Notes: generated from the letters alone by a model not told the origin. Positions 51,606 to 61,292 are shown, numbered from the stretch's first letter. The stretch: DNA of 64,000 nt from Curvibacter microcysteis (GCF_028649455.1 NZ_JAQSIO010000002.1:248001-312000); one strand, 5' to 3'. Numbers and translations are program-made.

Positions 51606-54600
51606 ATGGCAAGTGACCTGAATACCGAAATCAAGATCGGCGCAGATGCGTCCGGTGTTGAGGCCGGCGTCGGCAAAGCAAAGCGGTCCTTGCGTGAGCT
51701 GGGCGAATCCGCCAAGGCGGCTGGCGACTCGGTTGCGGCTTCTGGCGACAAGGCCGGCAAGAGCCTGGCCAGCATGGGTGACGGCGGCGAGGTGGCATCT
51801 CGCAAGATCCAGCGCGACACCGCCTCGATGCAGGGCAGCCTGCAGCGGTACATCTCCACCCTTGAGGCTGGCAGCAAGGACAGCCGCAAGTATTGGGAGA
51901 CCATGGCGGACTTCAAGGGCGTGGACAAAAACGCCCTCCGGCCTCTTCTCGATCAGCTGGACTCGTACAAAGCCAAAACTGTTGCCGCGACCGAGGCGAC
52001 GGCGACATGGACTTCAAGCTTGACGCAAATTGGCAGCGGCGTCGCTGGCGTTACCGCTGTAGCGGTGGCCGCTGGATTGGCCGGTAAGGCCATGTTTGAC
52101 GCCAGCGCAAATGCGGAACGTTTGCGCACCATGCTGGACTTCTCGACCGGCGGGAAGAGCGCCAAGGAAATCGAATACCTGCGCGGCGTAACCTACCGCC
52201 TTGGCCTGGAGTTCTCCAGCACCGCCAAGGCCTACGGTCAGTTTCAGGCCGCTGCCAAGGGGACGGCGCTCGAGGGCGACAAGGCTCGGGCCGTGTTTGA
52301 GAGCGTGGCAAAAGCCAGCGCCGTCATGGGCCTGAGCGCTGAAGACACCAGCGGCGTCCTGTTGGCGCTGCAGCAGATGATCAGCAAGGGTACGGTGCAG
52401 GCCGAAGAGCTGCGAGGCCAGCTCGGCGAGCGTTTGCCTGGGGCCTTCCAAGTGGCCGCCAGCGCCATGGGCGTCACCACGGCAGAGCTGGGCAAGATGC
52501 TGGAGCAAGGTCAGGTCGTTGCTGATGACTTTTTGCCAAAGTTCGGCAAGGCTCTAGAGAAAAATCTTGGCGGCGCCGCAGAGAAGGCGGCAGATCGCTT
52601 GGACGCTGCAGTCAACCGTTTTGAAACCTCATGGACACGACTGAAGCAGGCTGGTGGCGATAGCGGGATATCCAAAGCCTTTTCCGATGGTTTGAACAGT
52701 GGCGCTGGGTCGCTTGAGGCAATTGCTGTCGCAATGGAGCGCGCCAGGATAAATGGCGATGGCTTTTTTGGGCAGATGTTTGCTGGCGCGTCGACCATGC
52801 GCAAACTGATGGATGCGACTGATCGCGCGACCGTCAACATGTACGACAACGCCGCAGCGACAAAAAAGGCAGAGGCAGAGCTGGCACGGCTGCAGGCGCG
52901 CGGCGATGACACCAGCAAGAACATCTACATCCAAAGCTCGTACTTCCAGGTTCAGGAGTATGTCAAGGCCCTGAAAGCCGCGAAAGCAGAGCAAGACAAG
53001 TTGATGGGCGCCAGCGCTGTCGACCCGAACATGAACGATGGCGTCACTGCCAGCGGTCGAGCTCGTGAGCAGTACAACACCCAGCGTGCCAAGGACCTGG
53101 AGGCCGCCAACGCCTTCCGGCTGAAGCAATCGGGCGTCCCTGATGGCTACCTGAAGGACATGGCTGAACTGATCCGCCTGAACCAGGCGGGCGTGCTGGT
53201 CGGCAATGAGTACACCGAAGCCCTGAAGCACCAGCAAGAAGAGCTGCTGAAAAAGACTGGCGTCACCAAGGCCGCCAACGCTGGATTGAAGCAGGAGCAG
53301 GGGGCCTATGAGGGCCTCATGGCCAGCATCCGCGCCAAGATCGCCGAGGATCAGCTTGAGCTTAAGGGCGGCGTCGCCCTGACTGAGAGCCAGCGCATGC
53401 GCATCAAGCTGGATGAGGATCTGGCGACCGGTCGCCTGAAGCTGAATGCGACGCATGAGAAGGCGGTGCGCCTGGCGCTTGATGAATTGGCCGTATCCGA
53501 GGCTTCTGTCACCGCGTCCAAGACTTTGACAAAGGGCAACCTCGAGGCGGCCCAGGCCCGCGAGAAATACCTGGCTTCACTGTCGGCAGGACTGGACAAG
53601 CTCAAAGCCGACACCCTGGCCCAGCAAGAGCAAAACGACCGCCTTGGCCTGAGCAAGCTGGCGATTGCAAGCCTGGATGCCGCCAAGCTGGAAATGTTGG
53701 CCACCGACGTCGAGCTGCAAGCTATCAAGGCCATGGACAAGAACCTGGATGAGCAGGCGTACACCGCCCTAAAGCAGCAAGCCGAGGCATACCGCGAGCT
53801 GGCCAAGCTGAAACGCGACGGGGCCGTCAAGCAAGACATGCTCGACACCGCCAAAGCCACGGCTGATGAATGGAAGCGCACCGCCGAATCCATTGAGCGC
53901 ACGATCACCGACAGCTTGATGCGAGGCTTTGAGTCGGGGAAAGGCTTCGCCGCCAACCTGCGCGACACCATCGTCAACATGTTCAAGACGTTGGTCTTGC
54001 GCCCGATCATCTCGGCTGTCGTCAATCCGGTGGCGGCCACGATCACGGGCGCGATGGGTTTCAGCAGCGCCGCGAACGCCGCAGGCGCTGTCAGCTCTGG
54101 CGCCAACCTGCTCAGTGGTGGCGGCGCAGGCATGTACACCAGCGGCGCGGCCGGTCTGTACAGCACGGGCGCCCAGGTCTACAGCATGGGCCTGGAGTCC
54201 CTGGGCAACGGCATGATGTCCCTGGGCAACTGGGCCGCCAGCAACGCCAGCGCGCTGCAGACCTTCGGCAACGGCCTGGGCTACGCCAGCGCAGCCATCT
54301 CGGCATTCAAGGGCAACTGGGGTGCGGCGGCGGGCGCGGCCATCGGCACGTACCTGGGCGGGCCCATCGGCGCCACCCTGGGCAATTTCTTGGGCGGGCT
54401 GATCGACAGCGCCTTTGCCGGCGAGTCGCGCAGCGGCGGCCAGTACGGCGTGGCCTACGGTGGCCAGGTCACCAACAACCGCCGGGGTGAAACGTACCAG
54501 TACGTCGGCCAGCAGTTCAATCGGGACAACAGCACCGGCCAGCGCGTCACCAACGGCCAGTCGTACCTCATGGAGGCCGATGGCCTGGGTGCCACGGCTG

Positions 54601-57287
54601 ACGCGGTGATCAACAAGGCGGTGGCCGGCGCGGCTGAAACCATCGACAAAACGCTGGCGGCCCTGGGCTCCAAGTTCCAGACCACGGGCTACTGGGCCGG
54701 GCTGGAGACCTCTGGCAAGGGGCGCGGCGGTGTGTTTGCTGGCGGTTCGCTCACCGGTGGCGTGGGCTTTGGCGAGTCCGGCAAGGGCGACAACACCGCC
54801 GGCACGCTGTACGAAAAGTGGAGCACCCAAAGCCCCGACGCGGCCACCGCCATGGCCAATTTCACGCTGGATCTGAAGCAAAGCGTGGTGCAGGCCCTGC
54901 AAGCTGCCACGGACATTCCGACGACCATCAAGACCATGCTGACGGACGATGCCGGCAAGCTGCTGGAAGTCGAAAGCATGACCGCCGAGCAGGTGGACGC
55001 GCTGCTCAAGTCCATCGACAACCAGATTTTGGCTGTGCAGACCCTGCAGCAAGTGGCCGACATGCTGCCGCTGCAGAACCTCAAGAAATTGAGTTTCGAT
55101 GCCTCGTCCGAGTTGATCAAGCTGGCCGGTGGACTGGACACTCTCACGAGCCAAGCCCAGAGCTACTACCAAAATTTCTACTCGGCCAGCGAGCAAACCG
55201 ACAACACCCTGGGCAACATCAAGACTTCTTTGAAGTCGGTCGGCCTGGAGTTGCCCACCACCCGCGATGGATTCCGCGCCCTGGTCGAGGCTCAGGACCT
55301 GAACACCGAAAGCGGCCGCAAAGCGTACGCGGCCCTCATGGCCGTCAGCGCAGCATTTGCCAGCGTCACGCCTGCAGCCGAGGGCGCAGCCAAGCGCACC
55401 GCCTCCGACATTTCGAGCGAGCGCACCAATCTGCAGGACCAGCTGGACCAGCTGACCATGTCCAACACCGATCTGCTGAAGAAGCAGCGCGAGGCCCTGG
55501 ATGAGTCCAACCGCGCGATTTTTGACCAAATTCAGGCCGAGAAAAAAGCGCAGTCCGTCAAAGCGGAGCGCACCGGTTTGCAGGACCAACTGGACCAGCT
55601 CACGCTCACAAATGCGCAACTCCTGGAGAAGCAACGCGCTGCGCTCGATGAGTCGAATCGCGCGATCTTCGATCAGATCCAGGCCGAAAAGAAAGCCGCC
55701 AGCATCAAGGCCGAGCGCACCGGCCTGCAAGACCAACTCGACCAACTGACCCTGACGAATGCCGAGCTGCTGGCCAAACAGCGGGCTGCCTTGGACGAGA
55801 GCAACCGCGCGATCTTCGACCAGATCCAAGCCGAGAAAAAAGCGGCTGAGGTCAAGTCTCAGCGCGCCACGCTGCAGGACGAATACGACCAGCTCACGAT
55901 GACGAGCGCCCAGTTGCTCGACAAGCAGCGCAATGCTCTGGACGAATCGAACCGCGCGCTGTTCGACCAGGTGCAAGCCCAAAAGAAGGCGACTGCCGTC
56001 GCCTCCGAGCGGGCCAGCCTGCAAACCCAGCTGGACCAGGCCCTGGGCAACACCGCCGCGCTGCGGGCTGCTGAGCTCGCCAAGCTGGACGAAAGCAACC
56101 GCGCCCTGCAAGAGCGCATTTGGGCCATTGCCGACGCCCGCGCCGCTGCTGATGCCGCGTACTCCGCGCTGGAGGCCTCGATCAACAAGCAGCGCACGGC
56201 ATTGCAGCAGACCGCATCCATCGCCCAAGAGGCGGTCAGTACGATTGGCAGCATCTACGAAACGCTGAAAAGCAACGTCGCCGACCTGTACAACAGCGTG
56301 GCGTCGACGCAAGGGCAGGGCAAGGCCCAGGCGCTGGCGTTCATCGACCAGGCGCTGGCCGGTGCCCGCGCCACGGGCTCGCTGCCAGAGGGCCAAGCCC
56401 TGACCGATGCCATCGCCGCGGCTCGCAATGGCCTCAGCGACAGCAACACATTTGCCAGCGCGTTTGAGCAGCAGCGCGCCCAACTCATCCTGGCCGGCAA
56501 GTTGGCTGATCTGCAGACGATCGCCGGTGTGCAAAAGTCGGTCGCTCAGCAGCAGCTGGATGCGGCCAACGACCAGCTTTCCAAGTTGGATGACACGCTG
56601 GCGTATTGGAAACAGCAGCTCGATATCTCCAACGGCACGTACAAGGCAACCCTGTCGGTTGCTGATGCGATCAAAGACCTGAGCGCCGCGATCCTCAAAG
56701 TCAACGCCGCCACGGGCACGGGCACGGCCTCGGCCAGCGGCGGTGGTGCAGGCTCCACCAGCGGCGGCTCCAGTAGCGGTTTCAGCGCTGGCCCGGGCTC
56801 AGGTAGCGCGCCCACGGCGCTCACGGGCGAAGAAGCCAACCTGGCGTCAATCCGCGGTTATTTCTTGTCCACCTACGACCTGAGCAACCGGGCCGGCAGT
56901 CTGGCCAAGATCGCCCAGACCGCCAAGGAATACAACGTCACCCAGGCCCGCCTGGCCAAAGCTGTCGGCTGGAATGAGGACGAGATGCAACGCCTGTTCG
57001 CCAGCGCCGGCATCCCCGCATTTGCCGTGGGCACGAACTACGTGCCGTCGGACATGCTGGCCATGATCCACCAGGGTGAAGCCATCGTGCCCAAGGCGTA
57101 CAACCCAGCGGCCAATGGTGTGCTGCAGTCCGATGGCCAAGTGGCGCAGCTGCTGACCGCGCTGATCGCTGAGGTGCAGGAGCTGCGGGCCAGCTCCAGC
57201 CGCACTGCCAATGCTGTTGAGGGCAATCAAAGCACGCCGCTGATTGTTGAAGTCGTCAATACCGTGAGCGTGAAGGGGACCGTATGA
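51606..57287 (+). CDS. Tail tape measure protein
   Basis: This 1893-residue protein determines tail length. It starts ASDLNTEIKIGADASGVEAG; the conserved tape-measure domain lies near residues 150-330 (GVTYRLGLEFSSTAKAYGQF, KAYGQFQAAAKGTALEGDKA, LRGQLGERLPGAFQVAASAM). A small glycine-rich hydrophobic region follows near residues 800-950. Five tandem 49-residue coiled-coil repeats cover residues 1272-1516. The C-terminus (FAVGTNYVPSDMLAMIHQGE, AIVPKAYNPAANG) is typical. It overlaps the next gene by 4 bases. A 921-codon opposite-strand frame is a shadow. Confidence 0.93.
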   Translation: MASDLNTEIKIGADASGVEAGVGKAKRSLRELGESAKAAGDSVAASGDKAGKSLASMGDGGEVASRKIQRDTASMQGSLQRYISTLEAGSKDSRKYWETMADFKGVDKNALRPLLDQLDSYKAKTVAATEATATWTSSLTQIGSGVAGVTAVAVAAGLAGKAMFDASANAERLRTMLDFSTGGKSAKEIEYLRGVTYRLGLEFSSTAKAYGQFQAAAKGTALEGDKARAVFESVAKASAVMGLSAEDTSGVLLALQQMISKGTVQAEELRGQLGERLPGAFQVAASAMGVTTAELGKMLEQGQVVADDFLPKFGKALEKNLGGAAEKAADRLDAAVNRFETSWTRLKQAGGDSGISKAFSDGLNSGAGSLEAIAVAMERARINGDGFFGQMFAGASTMRKLMDATDRATVNMYDNAAATKKAEAELARLQARGDDTSKNIYIQSSYFQVQEYVKALKAAKAEQDKLMGASAVDPNMNDGVTASGRAREQYNTQRAKDLEAANAFRLKQSGVPDGYLKDMAELIRLNQAGVLVGNEYTEALKHQQEELLKKTGVTKAANAGLKQEQGAYEGLMASIRAKIAEDQLELKGGVALTESQRMRIKLDEDLATGRLKLNATHEKAVRLALDELAVSEASVTASKTLTKGNLEAAQAREKYLASLSAGLDKLKADTLAQQEQNDRLGLSKLAIASLDAAKLEMLATDVELQAIKAMDKNLDEQAYTALKQQAEAYRELAKLKRDGAVKQDMLDTAKATADEWKRTAESIERTITDSLMRGFESGKGFAANLRDTIVNMFKTLVLRPIISAVVNPVAATITGAMGFSSAANAAGAVSSGANLLSGGGAGMYTSGAAGLYSTGAQVYSMGLESLGNGMMSLGNWAASNASALQTFGNGLGYASAAISAFKGNWGAAAGAAIGTYLGGPIGATLGNFLGGLIDSAFAGESRSGGQYGVAYGGQVTNNRRGETYQYVGQQFNRDNSTGQRVTNGQSYLMEADGLGATADAVINKAVAGAAETIDKTLAALGSKFQTTGYWAGLETSGKGRGGVFAGGSLTGGVGFGESGKGDNTAGTLYEKWSTQSPDAATAMANFTLDLKQSVVQALQAATDIPTTIKTMLTDDAGKLLEVESMTAEQVDALLKSIDNQILAVQTLQQVADMLPLQNLKKLSFDASSELIKLAGGLDTLTSQAQSYYQNFYSASEQTDNTLGNIKTSLKSVGLELPTTRDGFRALVEAQDLNTESGRKAYAALMAVSAAFASVTPAAEGAAKRTASDISSERTNLQDQLDQLTMSNTDLLKKQREALDESNRAIFDQIQAEKKAQSVKAERTGLQDQLDQLTLTNAQLLEKQRAALDESNRAIFDQIQAEKKAASIKAERTGLQDQLDQLTLTNAELLAKQRAALDESNRAIFDQIQAEKKAAEVKSQRATLQDEYDQLTMTSAQLLDKQRNALDESNRALFDQVQAQKKATAVASERASLQTQLDQALGNTAALRAAELAKLDESNRALQERIWAIADARAAADAAYSALEASINKQRTALQQTASIAQEAVSTIGSIYETLKSNVADLYNSVASTQGQGKAQALAFIDQALAGARATGSLPEGQALTDAIAAARNGLSDSNTFASAFEQQRAQLILAGKLADLQTIAGVQKSVAQQQLDAANDQLSKLDDTLAYWKQQLDISNGTYKATLSVADAIKDLSAAILKVNAATGTGTASASGGGAGSTSGGSSSGFSAGPGSGSAPTALTGEEANLASIRGYFLSTYDLSNRAGSLAKIAQTAKEYNVTQARLAKAVGWNEDEMQRLFASAGIPAFAVGTNYVPSDMLAMIHQGEAIVPKAYNPAANGVLQSDGQVAQLLTALIAEVQELRASSSRTANAVEGNQSTPLIVEVVNTVSVKGTV
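55419..56153 (+). repeat. Five tandem 147-bp repeats inside the tape measure gene
   Basis: Units start at 55419, 55566, 55713, 55860 and 56007, with an exact 147-base (49-codon) period. Each encodes a variant of ERTGLQDQLDQLTLTNAQLL and ALDESNRAIFDQIQAEKKA. Copies 2 and 3 are the most alike; copy 5 is strongly diverged. The protein repeats should form a long coiled coil. Confidence 0.92.
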
Positions 57288-58198
57288 ACATCCTGATCCC
57301 CCTCCAGATCACCGACAGCATGCTGGCCAGCTGCACAGTAGCCGAGCCCGCCGCCGGCGAAACGGCATGGGCTGCGGGCACCTTCGCCATCGGCGACCGC
57401 CGCATCCGCACCAGCACCCACCGCATTTACGAATGCGTGGCAGCAGTGTCGGGCAGCACCCCGCCTGAAAACGACCCCACGCACTGGCTGGACGCAGGTC
57501 CCACGGCGCGCTGGGCGGCCATGGACACGTACATCAGCACGCAAACCACGGCCACCACCAGCGTGTCGTTTGTGTTGCGGCCTGGCTTCTTTGACGCGGT
57601 GGCGCTGTATGGCCTGACCGGCACCACGCTGCAGATCACGCTCAAAGACGCCCCCGGCGGCACCGTGGTCAAAAGCGCCACCGTGCTGCTGGAAGAGGAC
57701 CCGCTCGACTGGTGGGACTGGGCTTTTGGCCCCCGCCGCGCGCTGACCAAGTTTTTCCTAAAGGGCCTGACCCCCTACGCCGACCCAGAGCTGACCATCA
57801 CCGTCAGCAGCGGCACGGGCGAGCCCGTAGGCATCGGGATGATCGTCGTGGGCTCGCTCACGCCCATGGTCGACAGCAGCACCTGGGGCGGCACGCAACA
57901 GGGCGCCTCGGCCAGCCCGCAGACATTCAGCTACATCAAAGTCGATGAATTTGGCAACACGTCGATCGTCAAGCGCCGCGCCGCCACCGACATGCAATTC
58001 AAGGTGGCCATGCCCAGGGAGCGGGCCGACTACGCCCTGGCCCTGGTGCAGCGCGTGCTCGATGTGCCCGCCGCATGGATCGCCACCGACGCCACTGGCT
58101 ACCAAGGCCTGAATGTGTTTGGCCTGGGCTCCGGCTCGATGTCTTACGACTCTTTCGGGATGGCGACTTTTTCTGGTTCTGTGAAAGGAATGGCCTGA
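57284..58198 (+). CDS. Distal tail protein with carbohydrate-binding-like module, 304 aa
   Basis: Residues about 28-75 (FAIGDRRIRTSTHRIYECVA, PPENDPTHWLDAGPTARW) match the chitin-binding-like CBM5/12 pattern seen in phage tail-tip proteins. The rest is beta-rich with VVGSLTPMVDSSTWGGTQQ. It follows the tape measure gene by an ATGA overlap and is the only large protein between it and the fibre-like genes, so it may combine distal tail and hub functions. Confidence 0.7.
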   Translation: MNILIPLQITDSMLASCTVAEPAAGETAWAAGTFAIGDRRIRTSTHRIYECVAAVSGSTPPENDPTHWLDAGPTARWAAMDTYISTQTTATTSVSFVLRPGFFDAVALYGLTGTTLQITLKDAPGGTVVKSATVLLEEDPLDWWDWAFGPRRALTKFFLKGLTPYADPELTITVSSGTGEPVGIGMIVVGSLTPMVDSSTWGGTQQGASASPQTFSYIKVDEFGNTSIVKRRAATDMQFKVAMPRERADYALALVQRVLDVPAAWIATDATGYQGLNVFGLGSGSMSYDSFGMATFSGSVKGMA

Positions 58199-58926
58199 TG
58201 GCAGTTCAAACCCCACCCACCCTGACCGACCTGCCGGCCACGCCGGACCGGAACGTGCAGGGCACATTCAACGCCCGTGTCGTGGCGCTATTCGACACGC
58301 TCAAAAACACCAGCGTGGCCGAGTGGCGAGCCATGATGGCCAACGTGTACGCCAACGCGGTCGAGGCCTACAGCCAGGTCTCCCTGGCCACTGCCCAGGC
58401 CCAGGCTGCTGCGCTGTCGGCCCAGGCTGCGCAGACCGCGCAAGCTGCTGCCCAGGCGGTGTCGGACGCCACCCAGTGGGTCAGTGGCGCCAGCTACAGC
58501 GCTGGCAATGTCGTATGGTCCCCCTCCAACGGCCTCAACTACCGGCGCAAGGCGGGCTCGGGCGTGTCCACCACCGACCCCCGTGACGACCCCGCCGTGT
58601 GGTTCCCGACGCAGCGCACAGGCCTGCCCCTGGGCTACATCACCGACACGGGCGGCACCATGTACGGCGCAGCGAATGGTGGGCTGGGAATGCTCAACGT
58701 CATCACGTACTCAGGCCAGTGCATCAAGCAATTGCCGCAAAACCCGAACGATGGCGACTTGGTGGAAGTCAAGGTCGCCAACGGCCGCCGGGACAACCAG
58801 ATCGCCGTCAACGCCGCGAACCCCATTCCCATCGACGGCATCACCGACGCCATCGTCCTGGACCAGACCGTGTCCGTCACGCGCCTGATCTACCTCGCCC
58901 CCCTCAACCGCTGGAGCACCCTGTAA
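58198..58926 (+). CDS. Tail fibre-like protein with CBM-like module, 242 aa
   Basis: After an Ala/Gln-rich helical stretch (AQAQAAALSAQAAQTAQAAA) that should form a coiled coil, it has WVSGASYSAGNVVWSPSNGL and the ending TTDPRDDPAVWFP, a CBM5/12-like module. The C-terminal part (DGDLVEVKVANGRRDNQIAV) is beta-rich. It is joined to both neighbours by TGATG and TAATG junctions. A receptor-binding role is inferred. Confidence 0.65.
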   Translation: MAVQTPPTLTDLPATPDRNVQGTFNARVVALFDTLKNTSVAEWRAMMANVYANAVEAYSQVSLATAQAQAAALSAQAAQTAQAAAQAVSDATQWVSGASYSAGNVVWSPSNGLNYRRKAGSGVSTTDPRDDPAVWFPTQRTGLPLGYITDTGGTMYGAANGGLGMLNVITYSGQCIKQLPQNPNDGDLVEVKVANGRRDNQIAVNAANPIPIDGITDAIVLDQTVSVTRLIYLAPLNRWSTL

Positions 58927-59357
58927 TGCCCACCGCCCTCTCAACCTTGGCTGGTGCCCAGGTCCCCCTGTGGATCAGCGGCACCACGTACCCGCAGTAT
59001 TTCGTCGTGCGCAGCCCGGCAGACCAGCAGCTCTACCTGCGCCGCACCAACGGCGCAGGCACCACCGACCCGGCGAGCGATAGCACGAATTGGCAGCCCG
59101 AAGGGGCGCGGCCGGTCAAGAGCCGCCAGATCGCCTACGTGTCTTTTCAGGGCACCACCGGCACGGCCACGATTTCAGCGGTCAACACCGCCAAATGCCA
59201 CCTTGAAAACATCGGCGCCAAGATCGCCCCCGGCGGTGGGTCGTTCGAGACCTGCATGCCGGTGCTGACCAACTCCACCACGCTCACGGTCACCCGCGAC
59301 GCTACCAACAGCACGGTGGTGTCCTCCGTTGGCATCCAGATCACGGAGTACTACTGA
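58926..59357 (+). CDS. Tail-tip structural protein with CBM-like module, 143 aa
   Basis: The N-terminal half LWISGTTYPQYFVVRSPADQ with LYLRRTNGAGTTDPASDSTNW repeats the same module as the previous gene. The second half is beta-rich (TATISAVNTAKCHLENIGAK). The start overlaps the upstream stop. Function is inferred from position. Confidence 0.65.
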   Translation: MPTALSTLAGAQVPLWISGTTYPQYFVVRSPADQQLYLRRTNGAGTTDPASDSTNWQPEGARPVKSRQIAYVSFQGTTGTATISAVNTAKCHLENIGAKIAPGGGSFETCMPVLTNSTTLTVTRDATNSTVVSSVGIQITEYY

Positions 59358-59782
59358 TGCCCATCTACGCTCAACTCAATGACGCCGACATCGTGATCGC
59401 CGTGTCCCAGCTGGCTGGCGAGGTCGATGCCGCGCACATGGTGCCCCTCGACACCCTGCGCCCTGAACTGCTGGGCCAGCACTGCGACCTCAGCGGGCCG
59501 GAGCCAGTTTTCACGGCCGTGGAGCCCACTCCGCCCACCGCCCCCCAGTCCGTCTCGATGCGCCAGGCCAAACGGGCCTTGCTCGCCGCCGGCCTGCTGG
59601 ACGCCGCCGACCTGGCCATTGCCAGCATCCCCGACGACACAGCCCGCCGCGCGGCACAGATCGACTGGACTACCTCGACCGAGGTGCGCCGCGACTGGCC
59701 CCTGGTGGCCGCGATTGCCCAGGCGCTGAGCCTGACCGACGAACAAATTGATGCGCTGTTTGCGAGCGCGTCGCAACTCTGA
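59357..59782 (+). CDS. Tail-tip-associated protein, 141 aa
   Basis: It starts with PIYAQLNDADIVIAVSQLAG and has a helical C-terminal half (SMRQAKRALLAAGLLDAADL, SLTDEQIDALFASASQL), similar in style to tail fibre assembly or fibre-tip adaptor proteins of this phage group. It shares a 1-base junction with the upstream gene. Confidence 0.6.
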   Translation: MPIYAQLNDADIVIAVSQLAGEVDAAHMVPLDTLRPELLGQHCDLSGPEPVFTAVEPTPPTAPQSVSMRQAKRALLAAGLLDAADLAIASIPDDTARRAAQIDWTTSTEVRRDWPLVAAIAQALSLTDEQIDALFASASQL

Positions 59783-59792
59783 GGAGCAATAA

Positions 59793-60089
59793 ATGGCCGA
59801 CAAAACAATCAGCGTGCTTGATCCGTTCACGCGCAAAAACCTGCAGGCCCAGGCCGATGGCACCTATGCCGAAGTGGTCGCCGACCCCCTGGTATCCAGC
59901 CGCGTGGACGCCACGTCGACCCCCGGCTACGCGTACTACGGCGATGCCAAGCCGGGCTCGCTGGTCGGCGACTCCGTCTGGCGCATCTGCCGCGTCAGCA
60001 GCTCGGGTGAGCAGCTGTGGGCGAACGGGTCGACTGAATTCAATGTGGCCTGGGTCCCCGCGACCTATACGGCTCTGTCCTACTCTTGA
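59793..60089 (+). CDS. Tail-associated protein, 98 aa
   Basis: The ATG at 59793 has GAGGAG upstream. The protein (ADKTISVLDPFTRKNLQAQA, GDSVWRICRVSSSGEQLWAN) is small and beta-rich. No family was recognised; it precedes the SGNH gene. Confidence 0.6.
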   Translation: MADKTISVLDPFTRKNLQAQADGTYAEVVADPLVSSRVDATSTPGYAYYGDAKPGSLVGDSVWRICRVSSSGEQLWANGSTEFNVAWVPATYTALSYS

Positions 60090-60098
60090 GGAGGCGAG

Positions 60099-61292
60099 AT
60101 GCTGCTTTCTACATTTGCGAAATTGGCAAATCAGTGGGGTCGGGGTGGTGGGCTCTCGGCCCAGTTGGCGGGGCTGGGGGTGGGTTATGTCCCGCCGTTG
60201 TCAATGAATTTGCTTGCTCCGAGCACGGATGTCCCTACGATTTCGTATGCGGCATCGTCGGGATGGGGGGCGCTTGGCATCTATGCGACCGACGCGCGCA
60301 TTACCTACTGGGGGTCTGCTCAGGGCGTTGCACCGGATAACACAAACGGGTTCGGACAGATGAAAAGCCTTAGCACTTCACAGTACGTGGGTGCTCTGCC
60401 GTTTTTCCACGAATACGGTTTTGATGGTTCATCGCTGACGATTCGGGCCGGAGTCGATTCGGGCAAACAAAAATTCTTTGTCTGGGTTGATGGCAGGCTC
60501 GCCGCGACTAGCACCGCTGCTTACTCAGCAACGGCTGGCACCACCGACATTGTGCTGACGTTCGGGGCGGCAAAACCCCGCGTGATTACGTTCCTCAGCA
60601 CCTGGGGGCCGCATGTAATTACCCCCGGCTCTGCTACAAACACAGTCTGGAAAGTCACTCGACCTAAGGGCCGCCGGGCCGCGTTTGTCACTGACTCATG
60701 GGGCAGCATGGACCAGGGTGATGCTCTTGACGGTTGGGCGTACAAGCTGGCCCTGGCGGCTGGGTATTGCGACATCATCCCCAGCGGACAGGGGGGCACT
60801 GGGTATTACGCTTCTGGCACTGCCGGGCAGGGGAGGCGGAGTTTTTCGGCGCGGCTGCACGATGAGGTTTTAGTGGCTGCGCCGGACGATATTTTTGTGG
60901 GCGGATCAATAAACGATTTGCCGTCTGCGTTGCCTGGTGTCAACAGGTCTCTGGTCACTGCGGCAATCACGAGTTTTTATTCTCAGATCGCCGCGTCCGC
61001 TCCTCGTGCTCGTGTCTATGCGTTCGGCGTGCAATACGTGCGGCCCGATTTAACTGCAACATATGCGGCACTGGAGGCCGAGTTTGCTGCGGCGACATCT
61101 GCATACCCGTTCGTGCAAAGAATATCAACGCAGGGCTGGCTGACTGGGACCGGTAATGCGTCTGCGACTGCTGGCGATGGAAATCGTGATGTGTACCGAG
61201 ATTCGACTCTCGACCACTGCACAAATGCTGGGTACAGCTACTACGCACAACGAGCGCTGCAATTGTTCACGCGAGTGAATGCAGTGCCCTAA
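60099..61292 (+). CDS. SGNH/GDSL hydrolase tail protein, 397 aa
   Basis: The C-terminal 200 residues carry an SGNH hydrolase: nucleophile block RRAAFVTDSWGSM, GQGGTGYYASG, FVGGSINDLPS and the Asp-His block RDSTLDHCTNAGYSYYAQRA. Such enzymes act as carbohydrate esterases. The N-terminal half is beta-rich (GWGALGIYATDARITYW). The gene is less GC-rich than its neighbours, as is usual for exchanged receptor-interaction genes. It has GAGGAGG before the ATG. Confidence 0.85.
   Translation: MLLSTFAKLANQWGRGGGLSAQLAGLGVGYVPPLSMNLLAPSTDVPTISYAASSGWGALGIYATDARITYWGSAQGVAPDNTNGFGQMKSLSTSQYVGALPFFHEYGFDGSSLTIRAGVDSGKQKFFVWVDGRLAATSTAAYSATAGTTDIVLTFGAAKPRVITFLSTWGPHVITPGSATNTVWKVTRPKGRRAAFVTDSWGSMDQGDALDGWAYKLALAAGYCDIIPSGQGGTGYYASGTAGQGRRSFSARLHDEVLVAAPDDIFVGGSINDLPSALPGVNRSLVTAAITSFYSQIAASAPRARVYAFGVQYVRPDLTATYAALEAEFAAATSAYPFVQRISTQGWLTGTGNASATAGDGNRDVYRDSTLDHCTNAGYSYYAQRALQLFTRVNAVP

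Noticed and set aside
55419-56153. Tandem repeats considered as a CRISPR array
   Set aside because: Units are 147 bases without unique spacers, remain in one open frame and encode coiled-coil repeats of the tape measure protein.
53769-56534. A 921-codon open frame antisense to the tape measure gene
   Set aside because: It repeats with the same 147-base period because it is the complement of the tape measure repeats, and it has no recognisable domain.
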